A stretch of 5,480 nt of DNA from UBA2256 sp964531105 (GCA_964531105.1 CAZHFN010000081.1:1-5480); one strand, 5' to 3'. Shown: positions 1 to 5,480, numbered from the stretch's first letter. The notes: generated from the letters alone by a model not told the origin. Numbers and translations are program-made.

Positions 1-771
1 CTGGAAACAGGAGGACGGCCGCCGCTCGCCAAACTCCTCTGGATCCTCGTGGCCGCCTTCGGTGCCCGCAACGCGGCCAACGCCCTCAACAGAATAATCG
101 ATGCCCGCATAGACGCGGCCAACCCCAGAACCGCCGGCCGAGCCCTTCCCGCAGGCCGCATCAAATCACACGAACTCTGGCTCTTTACCGCGGCAATGCT
201 CGCCCTTCTCGTCCTGGGCGCCGCCATGCTCAACCCTCTCTGCCTCGCCCTTCTGCCGGTGGCGGGCATCCTCGTCTTCGGCTATTCCTACACCAAGCGC
301 TTTACCTGGCTCTGCCATTTCTGGCTGGGCCTCACCTGCTCGGCGGCAATTATGGGCGCCTTCCTGGGCATTTCAGGCGCCTTTGCCCTGCGCTACTTCC
401 CCCTCACCGCAGGCCACATACTCTGGGTAGCCGGTTTCGACATTCTCTATGCCATCCAGGACATAGATTTCGATCGCGGAACCGGCCTTAAATCCATACC
501 CGCCCGCTTCGGCGAAAAGCCCGCCAGACTCATCGCCATAACCTGCCATTTCCTCGCCCTGGCGGGCTTCGCCAGCATTCTCGTATTCTGGCCTTCCACC
601 GGGTTAGCCCTGACAATAGCCCTGTTCGCCTGCCTCGCCCTCCTGGTCGCCGAGCACCTCATCGCCCGCAAAGGCACCGAGCGCCACGTAAAAATCGCCG
701 CCTACGGCATCAATGAGATAATCCCCCTGGTAATTCTTGTCGGTGTTGCTCTGGATATATATCTGATATAA
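1..771 (+). CDS. ubiA: UbiA-family aromatic prenyltransferase, 3' part (MqnP-like, menaquinone pathway)
   Basis: Integral membrane enzyme that would join a polyprenyl chain to an aromatic acid in quinone synthesis. The frame is open to base 1, so the GTG at 49 is not taken as the start: the codons before it already encode plausible family sequence. 256 residues are visible; the family usually has about 280-300, so roughly the first membrane helix is missing. Both Asp-rich prenyl-diphosphate/Mg2+ motifs are present: NRIIDARID (N30, D34, D38 of the visible part) followed by NPRTAGRALPAGR, and DILYAIQDIDFDRGTGLKS (about 147-165) followed by IPARFG. About eight hydrophobic segments can be seen. 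The YAxQDxxFDRxxGLxSIPxRFG form is what I associate with the UbiA branch found beside futalosine-pathway genes (MqnP) rather than classical E. coli UbiA. The downstream ubiX-like gene 12 bases away supports a quinone role. The true aromatic substrate (4-hydroxybenzoate or 1,4-dihydroxy-6-naphthoate) is inferred. Confidence 0.9.
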   Translation: METGGRPPLAKLLWILVAAFGARNAANALNRIIDARIDAANPRTAGRALPAGRIKSHELWLFTAAMLALLVLGAAMLNPLCLALLPVAGILVFGYSYTKRFTWLCHFWLGLTCSAAIMGAFLGISGAFALRYFPLTAGHILWVAGFDILYAIQDIDFDRGTGLKSIPARFGEKPARLIAITCHFLALAGFASILVFWPSTGLALTIALFACLALLVAEHLIARKGTERHVKIAAYGINEIIPLVILVGVALDIYLI

Positions 772-783
772 ACTAGGCGAAAG

Positions 784-1392
784 ATGGACCGATATCTCGT
801 CTGCATCACAGGAGCCTCGGGAGCTCTGTACTCCCTGCGACTTTTGTCCGCTCTGGCGGCCAAGGGCTGTATTGTCCATCTCTGCTGCTCCCCCTGGGGA
901 GCCCGGCTCATCTTGGAAGAAACCGGCCGCCCCCTGGGCTACTGGCTGGGTAAAATCCGTAACACTGGAGGTCCCAGCGGCTCGCCTGCCATTGTCCGCC
1001 TCCACCCCTCCGATGATTTTTCCGCCCCCATATCCTCGGGCTCCTTCAGACTCAAAGGAACTGTCATCGCCCCCTGCTCCATGGGAACCATCGGAAGCCT
1101 CGCCTCCGGAACCTCCACTACCCTTATTCATCGGGCTGGCGCGGTGGCTCTCAAGGAAGGCTGGCCTCTAGTCCTCGTACCCAGGGAAACGCCACTCTCC
1201 CTTGTAAGCCTTAAATCCTTTGTCAGCCTCAAGGAAGCAGGCGCGATAATCCTCCCCGCCTGCCCCAGTTTTTACAGCAAGCCCGAATCCATAGAAGAGT
1301 TGGCCGATACCGTCGTGCACAGGGTGCTGGACCATCTAGGCCTCTCCGCCGATGCCGGTTATCGATGGCGCGAGGACAACCGATACTCTTAA
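784..1392 (+). CDS. ubiX: UbiX-type flavin prenyltransferase
   Basis: Cytoplasmic enzyme that makes prenylated FMN from reduced FMN and dimethylallyl phosphate, the cofactor of UbiD-type decarboxylases; it serves the decarboxylation step after UbiA in quinone synthesis. 202 residues, full length for the family. Visible motifs: ITGASGALYSLRLL (FMN-binding loop, GASG at 10-13), APCSMGTIGSLASG (96-109), the block HRAGAVALKEGWPLVLVPRE with R117, K124, R134 and E135 at positions that match the conserved active-site residues of the family, and PSFYSKP with Y164. The segment usually SDNL reads STTL here, a small departure. It starts at ATG 784, 12 bases after the ubiA stop, with only a weak AGGCGA-like ribosome site. 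No UbiD partner is in the window; it may lie upstream of ubiA or elsewhere. In menaquinone organisms this paralogue is often called MqnM/MqnQ-like; I cannot separate it from general UbiX by eye. Confidence 0.93.
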   Translation: MDRYLVCITGASGALYSLRLLSALAAKGCIVHLCCSPWGARLILEETGRPLGYWLGKIRNTGGPSGSPAIVRLHPSDDFSAPISSGSFRLKGTVIAPCSMGTIGSLASGTSTTLIHRAGAVALKEGWPLVLVPRETPLSLVSLKSFVSLKEAGAIILPACPSFYSKPESIEELADTVVHRVLDHLGLSADAGYRWREDNRYS

Positions 1393-1396
1393 TTCT

Positions 1397-2374
1397 ATGA
1401 CAGCAAAAAAACTCATGTACGTAGCCGTACTGATTCTTCTCGCGGCCAGCGTCATACCCGCCCAAGCCCAGACCACAGGTCCCACCACGGACGCATCGAG
1501 GGCATCCACCAGCGCCGCGGCCGGCACCCTCCGCCTTGGTGTCTTCGCCGACGCCGACTCCCTTCCCTTTCTTCTGGCCGAGCGCGACAAGCTCTTCACC
1601 CAGGAAGGCGTCAACGTAGAGCTTCTGCGCTTCCAGAGCGCGGTGGAAAGAGATTCGGCCTTTCAGGCAGGGACTCTGGACGGCATGATCTCCGACATCC
1701 TGGCCGCCCTCCTCTCGGTTCAGGGCGGATTCCCCGTCAAGATCACAAGCCTCACCGATGGACGCTACGGCATAGCGGCTACCCCTGGCTCAACCCTAAA
1801 AAACCTAACCGATCTGGCCGGCAAGACTATCGCCAGCTCCCGGAACTCGGTGATCCATTACATGATCGACAGGCTCATGACGGACGCCGGGGTTCCTGAG
1901 GACAAAATACTCATAAGCCCCGTGCCGAAAATGCCCATCAGGCTTGAAATGCTTTTAGGCGGCCAGGCTTCCGGCGCCGGACTCCCCGAACCCTTCCTCA
2001 CCACCGCAGCCACCAAGGGCGCCAAAATCCTGGCCGCCACCGACGACTATGGCATGGGCCTGGGCGTCCTCCTCTTCTCTGAAAAAAGCCTGAAGGAAAA
2101 GCTGCCCCTCATCGAAAAGCTCTACAGGGCATACTGGAAAGCCGCGCAGCTGATAAACGCCTCTCCAAACTCCTACCGACAACTCCTCGTGGCCACCGCG
2201 GGCTTTCCCAAGGAAGCCGCCGAAGTTTATCGCTTTGTCGTCTACCAAAAGCCCAGGCTACCCCGGTCCGAGGATATCCAATCGGCTTCTGCCTGGCTTA
2301 TCCGGAAAGGGCTTCTGACTAATCCCATCGCCACCCAGAACCTGACCGATTCCCGGGCTATCCAGGGCCTCTAA
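1397..2374 (+). CDS. ABC transporter substrate-binding protein, NMT1/THI5/SsuA-like
   Basis: Secreted (periplasmic in a diderm) binding protein that would deliver a small solute to the fused ATPase/permease encoded next. 325 residues from ATG 1397. I prefer this start over the in-frame ATG at 1352, because the latter overlaps ubiX by 41 bases and places 15 polar residues before the signal peptide. From 1397 the protein begins MTAKKLMYVAVLILLAAS with a likely signal peptidase I site after PAQA (residue 24); there is no lipobox Cys. The mature part opens with TLRLGVFADADSLPFLLAERDKL-type sequence, followed by a GYG-like ligand loop, LAGKTIASS and a LPEPF motif near the second lobe. This layout is typical of the SsuA/TauA/ThiY group (sulfonates, taurine, thiamine-precursor pyrimidines, aromatic acids). 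It starts 4 bases after the ubiX stop with no good Shine-Dalgarno, suggesting coupling. Substrate unknown; the operon context points to a quinone precursor or related aromatic acid. Confidence 0.85.
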   Translation: MTAKKLMYVAVLILLAASVIPAQAQTTGPTTDASRASTSAAAGTLRLGVFADADSLPFLLAERDKLFTQEGVNVELLRFQSAVERDSAFQAGTLDGMISDILAALLSVQGGFPVKITSLTDGRYGIAATPGSTLKNLTDLAGKTIASSRNSVIHYMIDRLMTDAGVPEDKILISPVPKMPIRLEMLLGGQASGAGLPEPFLTTAATKGAKILAATDDYGMGLGVLLFSEKSLKEKLPLIEKLYRAYWKAAQLINASPNSYRQLLVATAGFPKEAAEVYRFVVYQKPRLPRSEDIQSASAWLIRKGLLTNPIATQNLTDSRAIQGL

Positions 2375-2394
2375 GCCTCTGTAAGCTATTCACG

Positions 2395-4053
2395 ATGGCT
2401 ACCGTCCGGTTAAAAAACCTAAGCTTCTCCTACCCACTGCGGGGAAGCTCCGTTCCGGTACTAAAAAACCTGGATGCCGAATTCGAAGAAGGAAAAATCA
2501 GCGCCATCGTAGGTAAATCAGGCTGTGGCAAGACCAGCCTCCTTCGCCTTATCGCGGGGCTCTCCTCACCCACAATAGGGAAGGTCGAAATCGACGGCAC
2601 CCCCCTAGAAGGCATACGGGACAAGACTTCCATTATTTTCCAGGACTTCGGTTTACTGCCCTGGGCGAGCGTGTGGGGCAATGCCGAATTGGGATTGAAA
2701 GCCAAGGGCGTCCCAAGCCGGGAGCGGCGCGAGCGGGTCTCTCCCATTTTAGGCGAACTGGGCTTATCGCCCTTTACCCGCCTCTTCCCTGCCCGGCTCT
2801 CAGGCGGCATGCGCCAGCGGGTGGCCATAGCCCGCGCCCTGGCATCGGACAGCGACCTGCTGCTCCTGGACGAACCTTTTTCCAGCCTCGACGCCATCAG
2901 CAGAGAGGCGCTCCAGGACAGCCTTCTGGAAACCCAGCGCAGGCACGGAACAACGATTATCCTGGTCACTCATTCCATCGAAGAAGCAGCCTACCTGGCC
3001 GACACCGTTTACTTCCTGGACGGAAGCCCTGCCAGCCTTTCAGCCCGCCATGATATGGGTAGGCGAAGCCTAGAATCGCGCAACGCCCCGATAAAATCCT
3101 TGAACCCGAAATCTGCGGGGGAGGCCCTATCGGATAAGTCTCAATCGGACAGGATAACAGGACTAGCAGGATCGACAGGATCCTACCGAAACAGCCAACC
3201 TTACTTTTCAGATATCGCCGCCCTGCGCGGCCTCTTCGCCAGCCTGCCTCCTGCCCAGCCCGAACCCCTCAAGCCCGCACGGGAAATGCCTCAAACCCTC
3301 AAAGGCTTTTTCAGCCGCCTGGCCAAGATCGCGGTGGCCGCCTGCATACTTCTTGCCGCCTGGGCCGGCTTTGCCGCCCTCCTGGGAAAGCCCTTTCTGC
3401 CCAAGCCCGGACTCGCCATAGGAGTCTTGCTGCAGGGTCTCCAAAGCGGCAGCATCATGATTCATGTCGGAGCCTCGCTACGCAGAATTCTCCTCGCACT
3501 CCTCGTGGCCGGCCCCCCAGCCTGGGCGCTGGGACTCATGGCAGGCAGAATTAAAGTGGCCGAAACCCTCCTCTCGCCCATCATGTACTTGCTCCATCCC
3601 CTGCCCAAAGTAGCCTTTCTTCCCATCCTCATGCTGCTTCTAGGCCTAGGCGACGGATCCAAAATCGCCCTCATGGGCTTAGTCATCTTCGGCCAGCTCT
3701 TTATGGCCGCCCGGGACTCAGCCAAGGCCATCGCCCCACCGCTCGTGGACTCGGTTCGCTCCTTAGGATGCCGATCCTGGGGCACATTCCGCTGGGTCAT
3801 CGCCCCCGCAACCCTCCCCTCCCTTCTCTCCGCCCTCCGAGTGAGCCTGGGCACTGCCATCGCCGTACTCTTCCTCTCCGAAACCTTCGCCTCCATGGAT
3901 GGCCTGGGCTGGTACATCATGGACGCCTGGTCCCGGGTCAACTACCCCGACATGTACGCCGCCATCCTCGCCCTCGCCCTCCTGGGCCTCGCCCTCTACC
4001 TCCTCCTGGACGCCCTGGAATCACTGGCACTGCGCTGGCGGGAAATTGAATAG
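2395..4053 (+). CDS. Fused ABC transporter ATPase-permease (SsuB-SsuC / TauB-TauC type)
   Basis: One 552-residue chain combining two subunits that are normally separate. Residues 1 to about 210 are a nitrate/sulfonate-type ATPase: Walker A GKSGCGKT (40-47, K46), Q-loop FQDFGLLPW (Q83), signature LSGGM (135-139), Walker B LLLLDE (155-160), D-loop SSLD (163-166) and switch His H193. Residues about 211-300 are a polar, Ser/Pro-rich linker lacking a recognised domain and containing a short DNA repeat. Residues about 301-552 are a BPD_transp_1 permease with about six hydrophobic segments; the EAA-like coupling loop is near 451-475 (VRSLGCRSWGTFRWVIAPATLPS). Every ATPase catalytic motif is intact. 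Two copies would give the usual two-ATPase, two-permease importer, fed by the binding protein encoded 20 bases upstream. A sequencing frameshift is not needed to explain the fusion: the reading frame is continuous through the linker. Substrate unknown. Confidence 0.92.
   Translation: MATVRLKNLSFSYPLRGSSVPVLKNLDAEFEEGKISAIVGKSGCGKTSLLRLIAGLSSPTIGKVEIDGTPLEGIRDKTSIIFQDFGLLPWASVWGNAELGLKAKGVPSRERRERVSPILGELGLSPFTRLFPARLSGGMRQRVAIARALASDSDLLLLDEPFSSLDAISREALQDSLLETQRRHGTTIILVTHSIEEAAYLADTVYFLDGSPASLSARHDMGRRSLESRNAPIKSLNPKSAGEALSDKSQSDRITGLAGSTGSYRNSQPYFSDIAALRGLFASLPPAQPEPLKPAREMPQTLKGFFSRLAKIAVAACILLAAWAGFAALLGKPFLPKPGLAIGVLLQGLQSGSIMIHVGASLRRILLALLVAGPPAWALGLMAGRIKVAETLLSPIMYLLHPLPKVAFLPILMLLLGLGDGSKIALMGLVIFGQLFMAARDSAKAIAPPLVDSVRSLGCRSWGTFRWVIAPATLPSLLSALRVSLGTAIAVLFLSETFASMDGLGWYIMDAWSRVNYPDMYAAILALALLGLALYLLLDALESLALRWREIE
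3149..3181 (+). repeat. CAGGAT-type short tandem repeat inside the ABC fusion linker
   Basis: Four near-copies of a 7-base unit, ACAGGAT (3149), ACAGGAC (3157), GCAGGAT (3166) and ACAGGAT (3175), spaced 8, 9 and 9 bases. They lie in the coding sequence of the ATPase-permease fusion and encode roughly residues 252-263 (DRITGLAGSTGS), in the middle of the interdomain linker. The last two steps are multiples of three. Similar ACAGGAT strings are, from memory, common between genes in some spirochaete and anaerobe genomes; that comparison is not verifiable here. Confidence 0.7.
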
Positions 4054-4082
4054 AAAAGTTAAGTCGATACTATTTAATTTCT

Positions 4083-4676
4083 TTAATAATGAAACGGAGC
4101 CAAGTATCTAATATCTAATCGATCGCTAGATAAACCCTCTCTAGAGTGTTTGATAAAAAAAGCCGGCAGTACTCCATACGGCAGGACAAAAGCTGCACCA
4201 CAGTAGTTTTCATTATAGCTATCCCGGGCATCTAAGGAGCATCTTTTCAATCCCATAGCACCATGAACTCGCTCGATTTTTTCGATGGGAATTCCTTCCG
4301 GGTAATCTTGCAGCAGGGCGACGGAGACGTTATGTCGCATGAGATAATCCTCCAATAGTTCCAACGGTCCGTTTAATCTATCGCCGGGACAATCCCATTC
4401 CAAGAAGGAATCGTCAATAAGCAATGCATTAATACCCTTCGATACTTTTTCTTCGATGGACTCTTGCGCATGGGAAAAGGAAGTATATAGATAGTTCTCA
4501 GCTATCATTCTCGGCAACGGCAGGTGCTGTTCACGTTTATGAGACATTTTACCGTTGCCTACATACATCGGTCGCAGCACTACACCCTGATCTATGAAAA
4601 TATTCTTCAGTATAAAAATGGCTAACTGACAAGTATATTCCTGGCTACCTTCAACCCTGCTAACTATTCTTCTCAT
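4083..4676 (-). CDS. Hypothetical protein, 197 residues, divergent from WYL-type regulator
   Basis: I do not recognise this family. It is soluble in appearance: no signal peptide, no clear membrane helix, mixed charged and hydrophobic sequence, four cysteines (C16, C96, C146, C159). Notable stretches are VSRVEGSQEYTCQLAIF near the N-terminus, the acidic ALLIDDSFLEWDCPGDRL (84-101), DYPEGIPIEKIERVHGAMG (124-142) and an aromatic VLPYGVLPAFFIKH (164-177). The N-terminal EG followed by a helix and the internal DD only faintly recall a P-loop kinase, and no GxxxxGKS/T is present, so I make no such call. Its reality is supported by a strong ribosome site (GGAGG, 6 bases before ATG 4676), a plausible promoter and a head-to-head regulator with a structured 76-base gap. 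Codons are AT-richer than in the operon to the left, with which it converges at a 29-base distance. It is probably the target of the neighbouring regulator (inference). Confidence 0.75.
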   Translation of the reverse strand: MRRIVSRVEGSQEYTCQLAIFILKNIFIDQGVVLRPMYVGNGKMSHKREQHLPLPRMIAENYLYTSFSHAQESIEEKVSKGINALLIDDSFLEWDCPGDRLNGPLELLEDYLMRHNVSVALLQDYPEGIPIEKIERVHGAMGLKRCSLDARDSYNENYCGAAFVLPYGVLPAFFIKHSREGLSSDRLDIRYLAPFHY

Positions 4677-4682
4677 TAAAAT

Positions 4683-4687
4683 CCTCC
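4683..4687 (-). promoter_or_regulatory. Ribosome binding site of the 197-residue minus-strand gene
   Basis: Read on the minus strand this is GGAGG, six bases before the ATG that ends at 4676. It is the strongest Shine-Dalgarno in the window and fixes the start of that gene. It contrasts with the weak or absent sites in the plus-strand operon and before the regulator. Confidence 0.8.
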
Positions 4688-4702
4688 ATTTTTATTGATT
4701 AT

Positions 4703-4730
4703 TTAATAAGTCACTGTCAGAATCTGTCAG
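4703..4730 (-). promoter_or_regulatory. Putative sigma70-like promoter for the 197-residue gene
   Basis: On the minus strand CTGACA (plus 4725-4730; five of six to TTGACA) is followed after 16 bases by TATTAA (plus 4703-4708; four of six to TATAAT). Transcription would begin near 4696, leaving about 20 bases of leader that includes the GGAGG site. The -35 element lies within the repeat element described at 4712-4732, so a bound regulator would block or alter it. Assigned by eye only. Confidence 0.45.
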
Positions 4731-4732
4731 TG
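4712..4732. promoter_or_regulatory. Probable operator: imperfect palindrome built from two CTGTCAG repeats
   Basis: The arms CACTGTCAG and CTGTCAGTG flank a 3-base centre (AAT) and form a 21-base palindrome with one mismatch pair. The same bases contain CTGTCAG twice (4714-4720 and 4724-4730), exactly 10 bp apart, which is one helical turn. It sits between the two divergent start codons and overlaps the -35 elements proposed for both directions. The obvious candidate to bind here is the WYL-type regulator encoded just downstream (inference). Confidence 0.6.
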
Positions 4733-4750
4733 GCAAGGTATAATCTTGCC
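4732..4750 (+). promoter_or_regulatory. TATAAT -10 box within a GGCAAG/CTTGCC inverted repeat, before the regulator
   Basis: GGCAAG (4732-4737) and CTTGCC (4745-4750) are perfect inverted repeats around a 7-base spacer that contains TATAAT (4739-4744), an exact -10 consensus. A -35-like CTGTCA (4714-4719, four of six) lies 19 bases upstream, longer than the usual spacer. Transcription would start around 4751, at most a few bases before the ATG at 4753. The repeat could be a second operator half or a hairpin at the very 5' end of DNA or RNA. Its first base is shared with the upstream palindrome. Confidence 0.5.
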
Positions 4751-4752
4751 GT

Positions 4753-5480
4753 ATGGGAAATAATGGTAGCTCGCTTGAAAAAGCAATCAGAATTCTAGAA
4801 CTGCTCAAAGAGCATTCATGGACTCCCGCTCCCTCGCTTGCCAAAGACTTGAGGGTTTCTGTGCGTACAATATTCAGGTTGATGAAGCAAATCGATCTGG
4901 CTTTCGGTGGGTATCCTATATTTGAATCTTCATCTTCCGGCTATCGTTTAGCTCGAAAGGTTCTCGAAGATATATGGCAGGAACGAGATGAAGCCGCTCT
5001 TGCAGCTGCTGTCCTTACTAGCCCTTATTCTAGCAGCGTCGAAAAATCTACAAATCGGCTTGATCGATTTCTTGCTACTTTGCAGTCTCGAATCAGAATC
5101 GAAAATGAAATTCCACGATCTCTTCTAAAGCCGATTCTTAACAGTTTTATAGAAAATAGAGTCTGCTCCATCGAGTACAAGCTCAAATCGACAATATTGA
5201 TATTGAATGTGCTCCCACTGCGTCTGGTATCTGAACATGGGATCCACTATCTGCAAGCCCAGGACATTTCATCAAAGTCGATAAAGTTGCTCGCAATTGA
5301 TAAAATGGTAATTGTTACGATAGGCGAAAAAGAGCCTGATTCACATGAAACTAAAAAGCTGCTCGAATTTATCGATTCAGCCTGGGGTATCATGGTTACA
5401 GGAAAAACCCAATCAGTATCCTTTGAGGTCGATGAAGATATCAAACCGTATTTTGAAAAAAATCTAATGCATTGGAGCCA
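4753..5480 (+). CDS. WYL-domain transcriptional regulator with N-terminal HTH, 3' end cut by window
   Basis: DNA-binding regulator; the frame stays open from ATG 4753 to the window end (242 residues plus two bases). Residues 8-50 form a winged helix-turn-helix of the HTH_11/DeoR-like type (LEKAIRILELLKEH, then SLAKDLRVSVRTIFRLMKQI), with wing sequence ending SSGYRL at 61-66. Residues about 137-192 match the WYL pattern: SIEYKL, VLPLRLVSEHGIHYLQAQD and KLLAIDKMVIVTI; the name-giving triad reads HYL (165-167) instead of WYL. From about 219 (QSVSFEVDEDIKPYFEKNLMH) the WCX C-terminal domain begins. Family members are usually about 300-330 residues, so some 60-90 are missing. An in-frame stop at 4741-4743 excludes an earlier start, and later starts would remove the HTH. 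No Shine-Dalgarno precedes the ATG. WYL domains bind ligands or nucleic acid, and such regulators often control divergent neighbours, including defence and stress genes. Codon use is AT-richer than in the operon. Confidence 0.88.
   Translation, partial: MGNNGSSLEKAIRILELLKEHSWTPAPSLAKDLRVSVRTIFRLMKQIDLAFGGYPIFESSSSGYRLARKVLEDIWQERDEAALAAAVLTSPYSSSVEKSTNRLDRFLATLQSRIRIENEIPRSLLKPILNSFIENRVCSIEYKLKSTILILNVLPLRLVSEHGIHYLQAQDISSKSIKLLAIDKMVIVTIGEKEPDSHETKKLLEFIDSAWGIMVTGKTQSVSFEVDEDIKPYFEKNLMHWS

Noticed and set aside
604..1131. Minus-strand open frame of 175 codons opposite ubiA/ubiX
   Set aside because: It lies over two genes with strong family motifs, and its Gly/Ser-rich composition is what the complement of GC-rich coding sequence gives. 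It is a shadow.
1352..1396. Earlier ATG for the substrate-binding protein
   Set aside because: It would overlap the end of ubiX and put 15 polar residues before a typical signal peptide; ATG 1397 gives a normal Sec signal directly at the N-terminus.
2430..2969. Minus-strand open frame of 179 codons opposite the ATPase domain
   Set aside because: The plus strand encodes all ABC ATPase motifs here; the minus frame is Arg/Ser-rich with no recognisable domain.
4054..4082. Bidirectional terminator between the convergent genes
   Set aside because: The 29-base gap only shows a weak TTAAGT-type stem (4059-4077) with a bulge and no GC-rich core. I cannot support a rho-independent terminator in either direction.
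4113..4131. ATCTA/TAGAT inverted repeat considered as an attachment or recombination site at the GC boundary
   Set aside because: Arms of five bases are expected by chance in AT-rich coding DNA; no second copy or integrase is visible.
4132..4151. Inverted repeat AAACcCTCT...AGAGtGTTT considered as a transcription terminator
   Set aside because: It lies inside the 3' end of the minus-strand gene, has a two- to four-base loop and is not followed by a T-run in either orientation (plus strand continues with A's; on the minus strand the T-run precedes the stem).
5247..5444. Minus-strand open frame of 65 codons
   Set aside because: It lies opposite the WYL-type regulator, whose plus-strand frame has clear HTH and WYL domains; Ser-rich shadow without its own ribosome site.
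1..5480. CRISPR arrays, tRNA/rRNA genes, riboswitches, insertion sequences
   Set aside because: No regularly spaced repeats of suitable length, tRNA-like cloverleaf segments, transposase motifs or conserved riboswitch cores were seen; gaps inside the operon are too short to hold leaders.

Overview
The window (5,480 bases) falls into two parts of clearly different base composition. The left part (1 to about 4,053) is GC-rich, carries four tightly packed plus-strand genes and reads as one operon. The right part (about 4,060 to the end) is visibly AT-richer and holds a divergent gene pair: an unrecognised minus-strand gene and a plus-strand WYL-type transcriptional regulator that runs off the window. 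My hand counts for two sample lines are 43 of 60 G/C at 3961-4020 and 21 of 60 at 4081-4140.

Operon, in order: the 3' part of a UbiA-family aromatic prenyltransferase (start lies outside the window); a complete UbiX-type flavin prenyltransferase; a secreted NMT1/THI5/SsuA-like substrate-binding protein; and a single polypeptide that fuses an ABC ATPase (N-terminal) to an SsuC/TauC-like permease (C-terminal). Gaps are 12, 4 and 20 bases and Shine-Dalgarno sequences are weak or absent, which points to translational coupling. UbiA plus UbiX (with a UbiD decarboxylase that would normally be nearby but is not in the window) form the prenylation/decarboxylation tail of quinone biosynthesis. The UbiA sequence resembles the type found with the futalosine (mqn) menaquinone route. 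A complete importer in the same operon suggests uptake of an aromatic or otherwise quinone-related precursor. That link is inference; the substrate cannot be read from the sequence.

Right part: the two divergent genes share a 76-base intergenic region with an imperfect palindrome, a pair of 7-bp direct repeats exactly 10 bp apart, and a perfect TATAAT inside the loop of a second, perfect inverted repeat directly before the regulator's ATG. This looks like a compact operator controlling both genes. The regulator may be translated from a leaderless or nearly leaderless mRNA.

Organism: a bacterium, probably Gram-negative and diderm (cleavable Sec signal on a non-lipoprotein binding protein) and probably a respiring or anaerobic menaquinone user. 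A short CAGGAT-type repeat inside the ABC fusion gene recalls repeats I associate with spirochaete and some other anaerobe genomes, but this is only a weak taxonomic hint. No RNA genes, CRISPR arrays, transposases or tRNAs were seen. No stretch over 300 bases lacks a gene.
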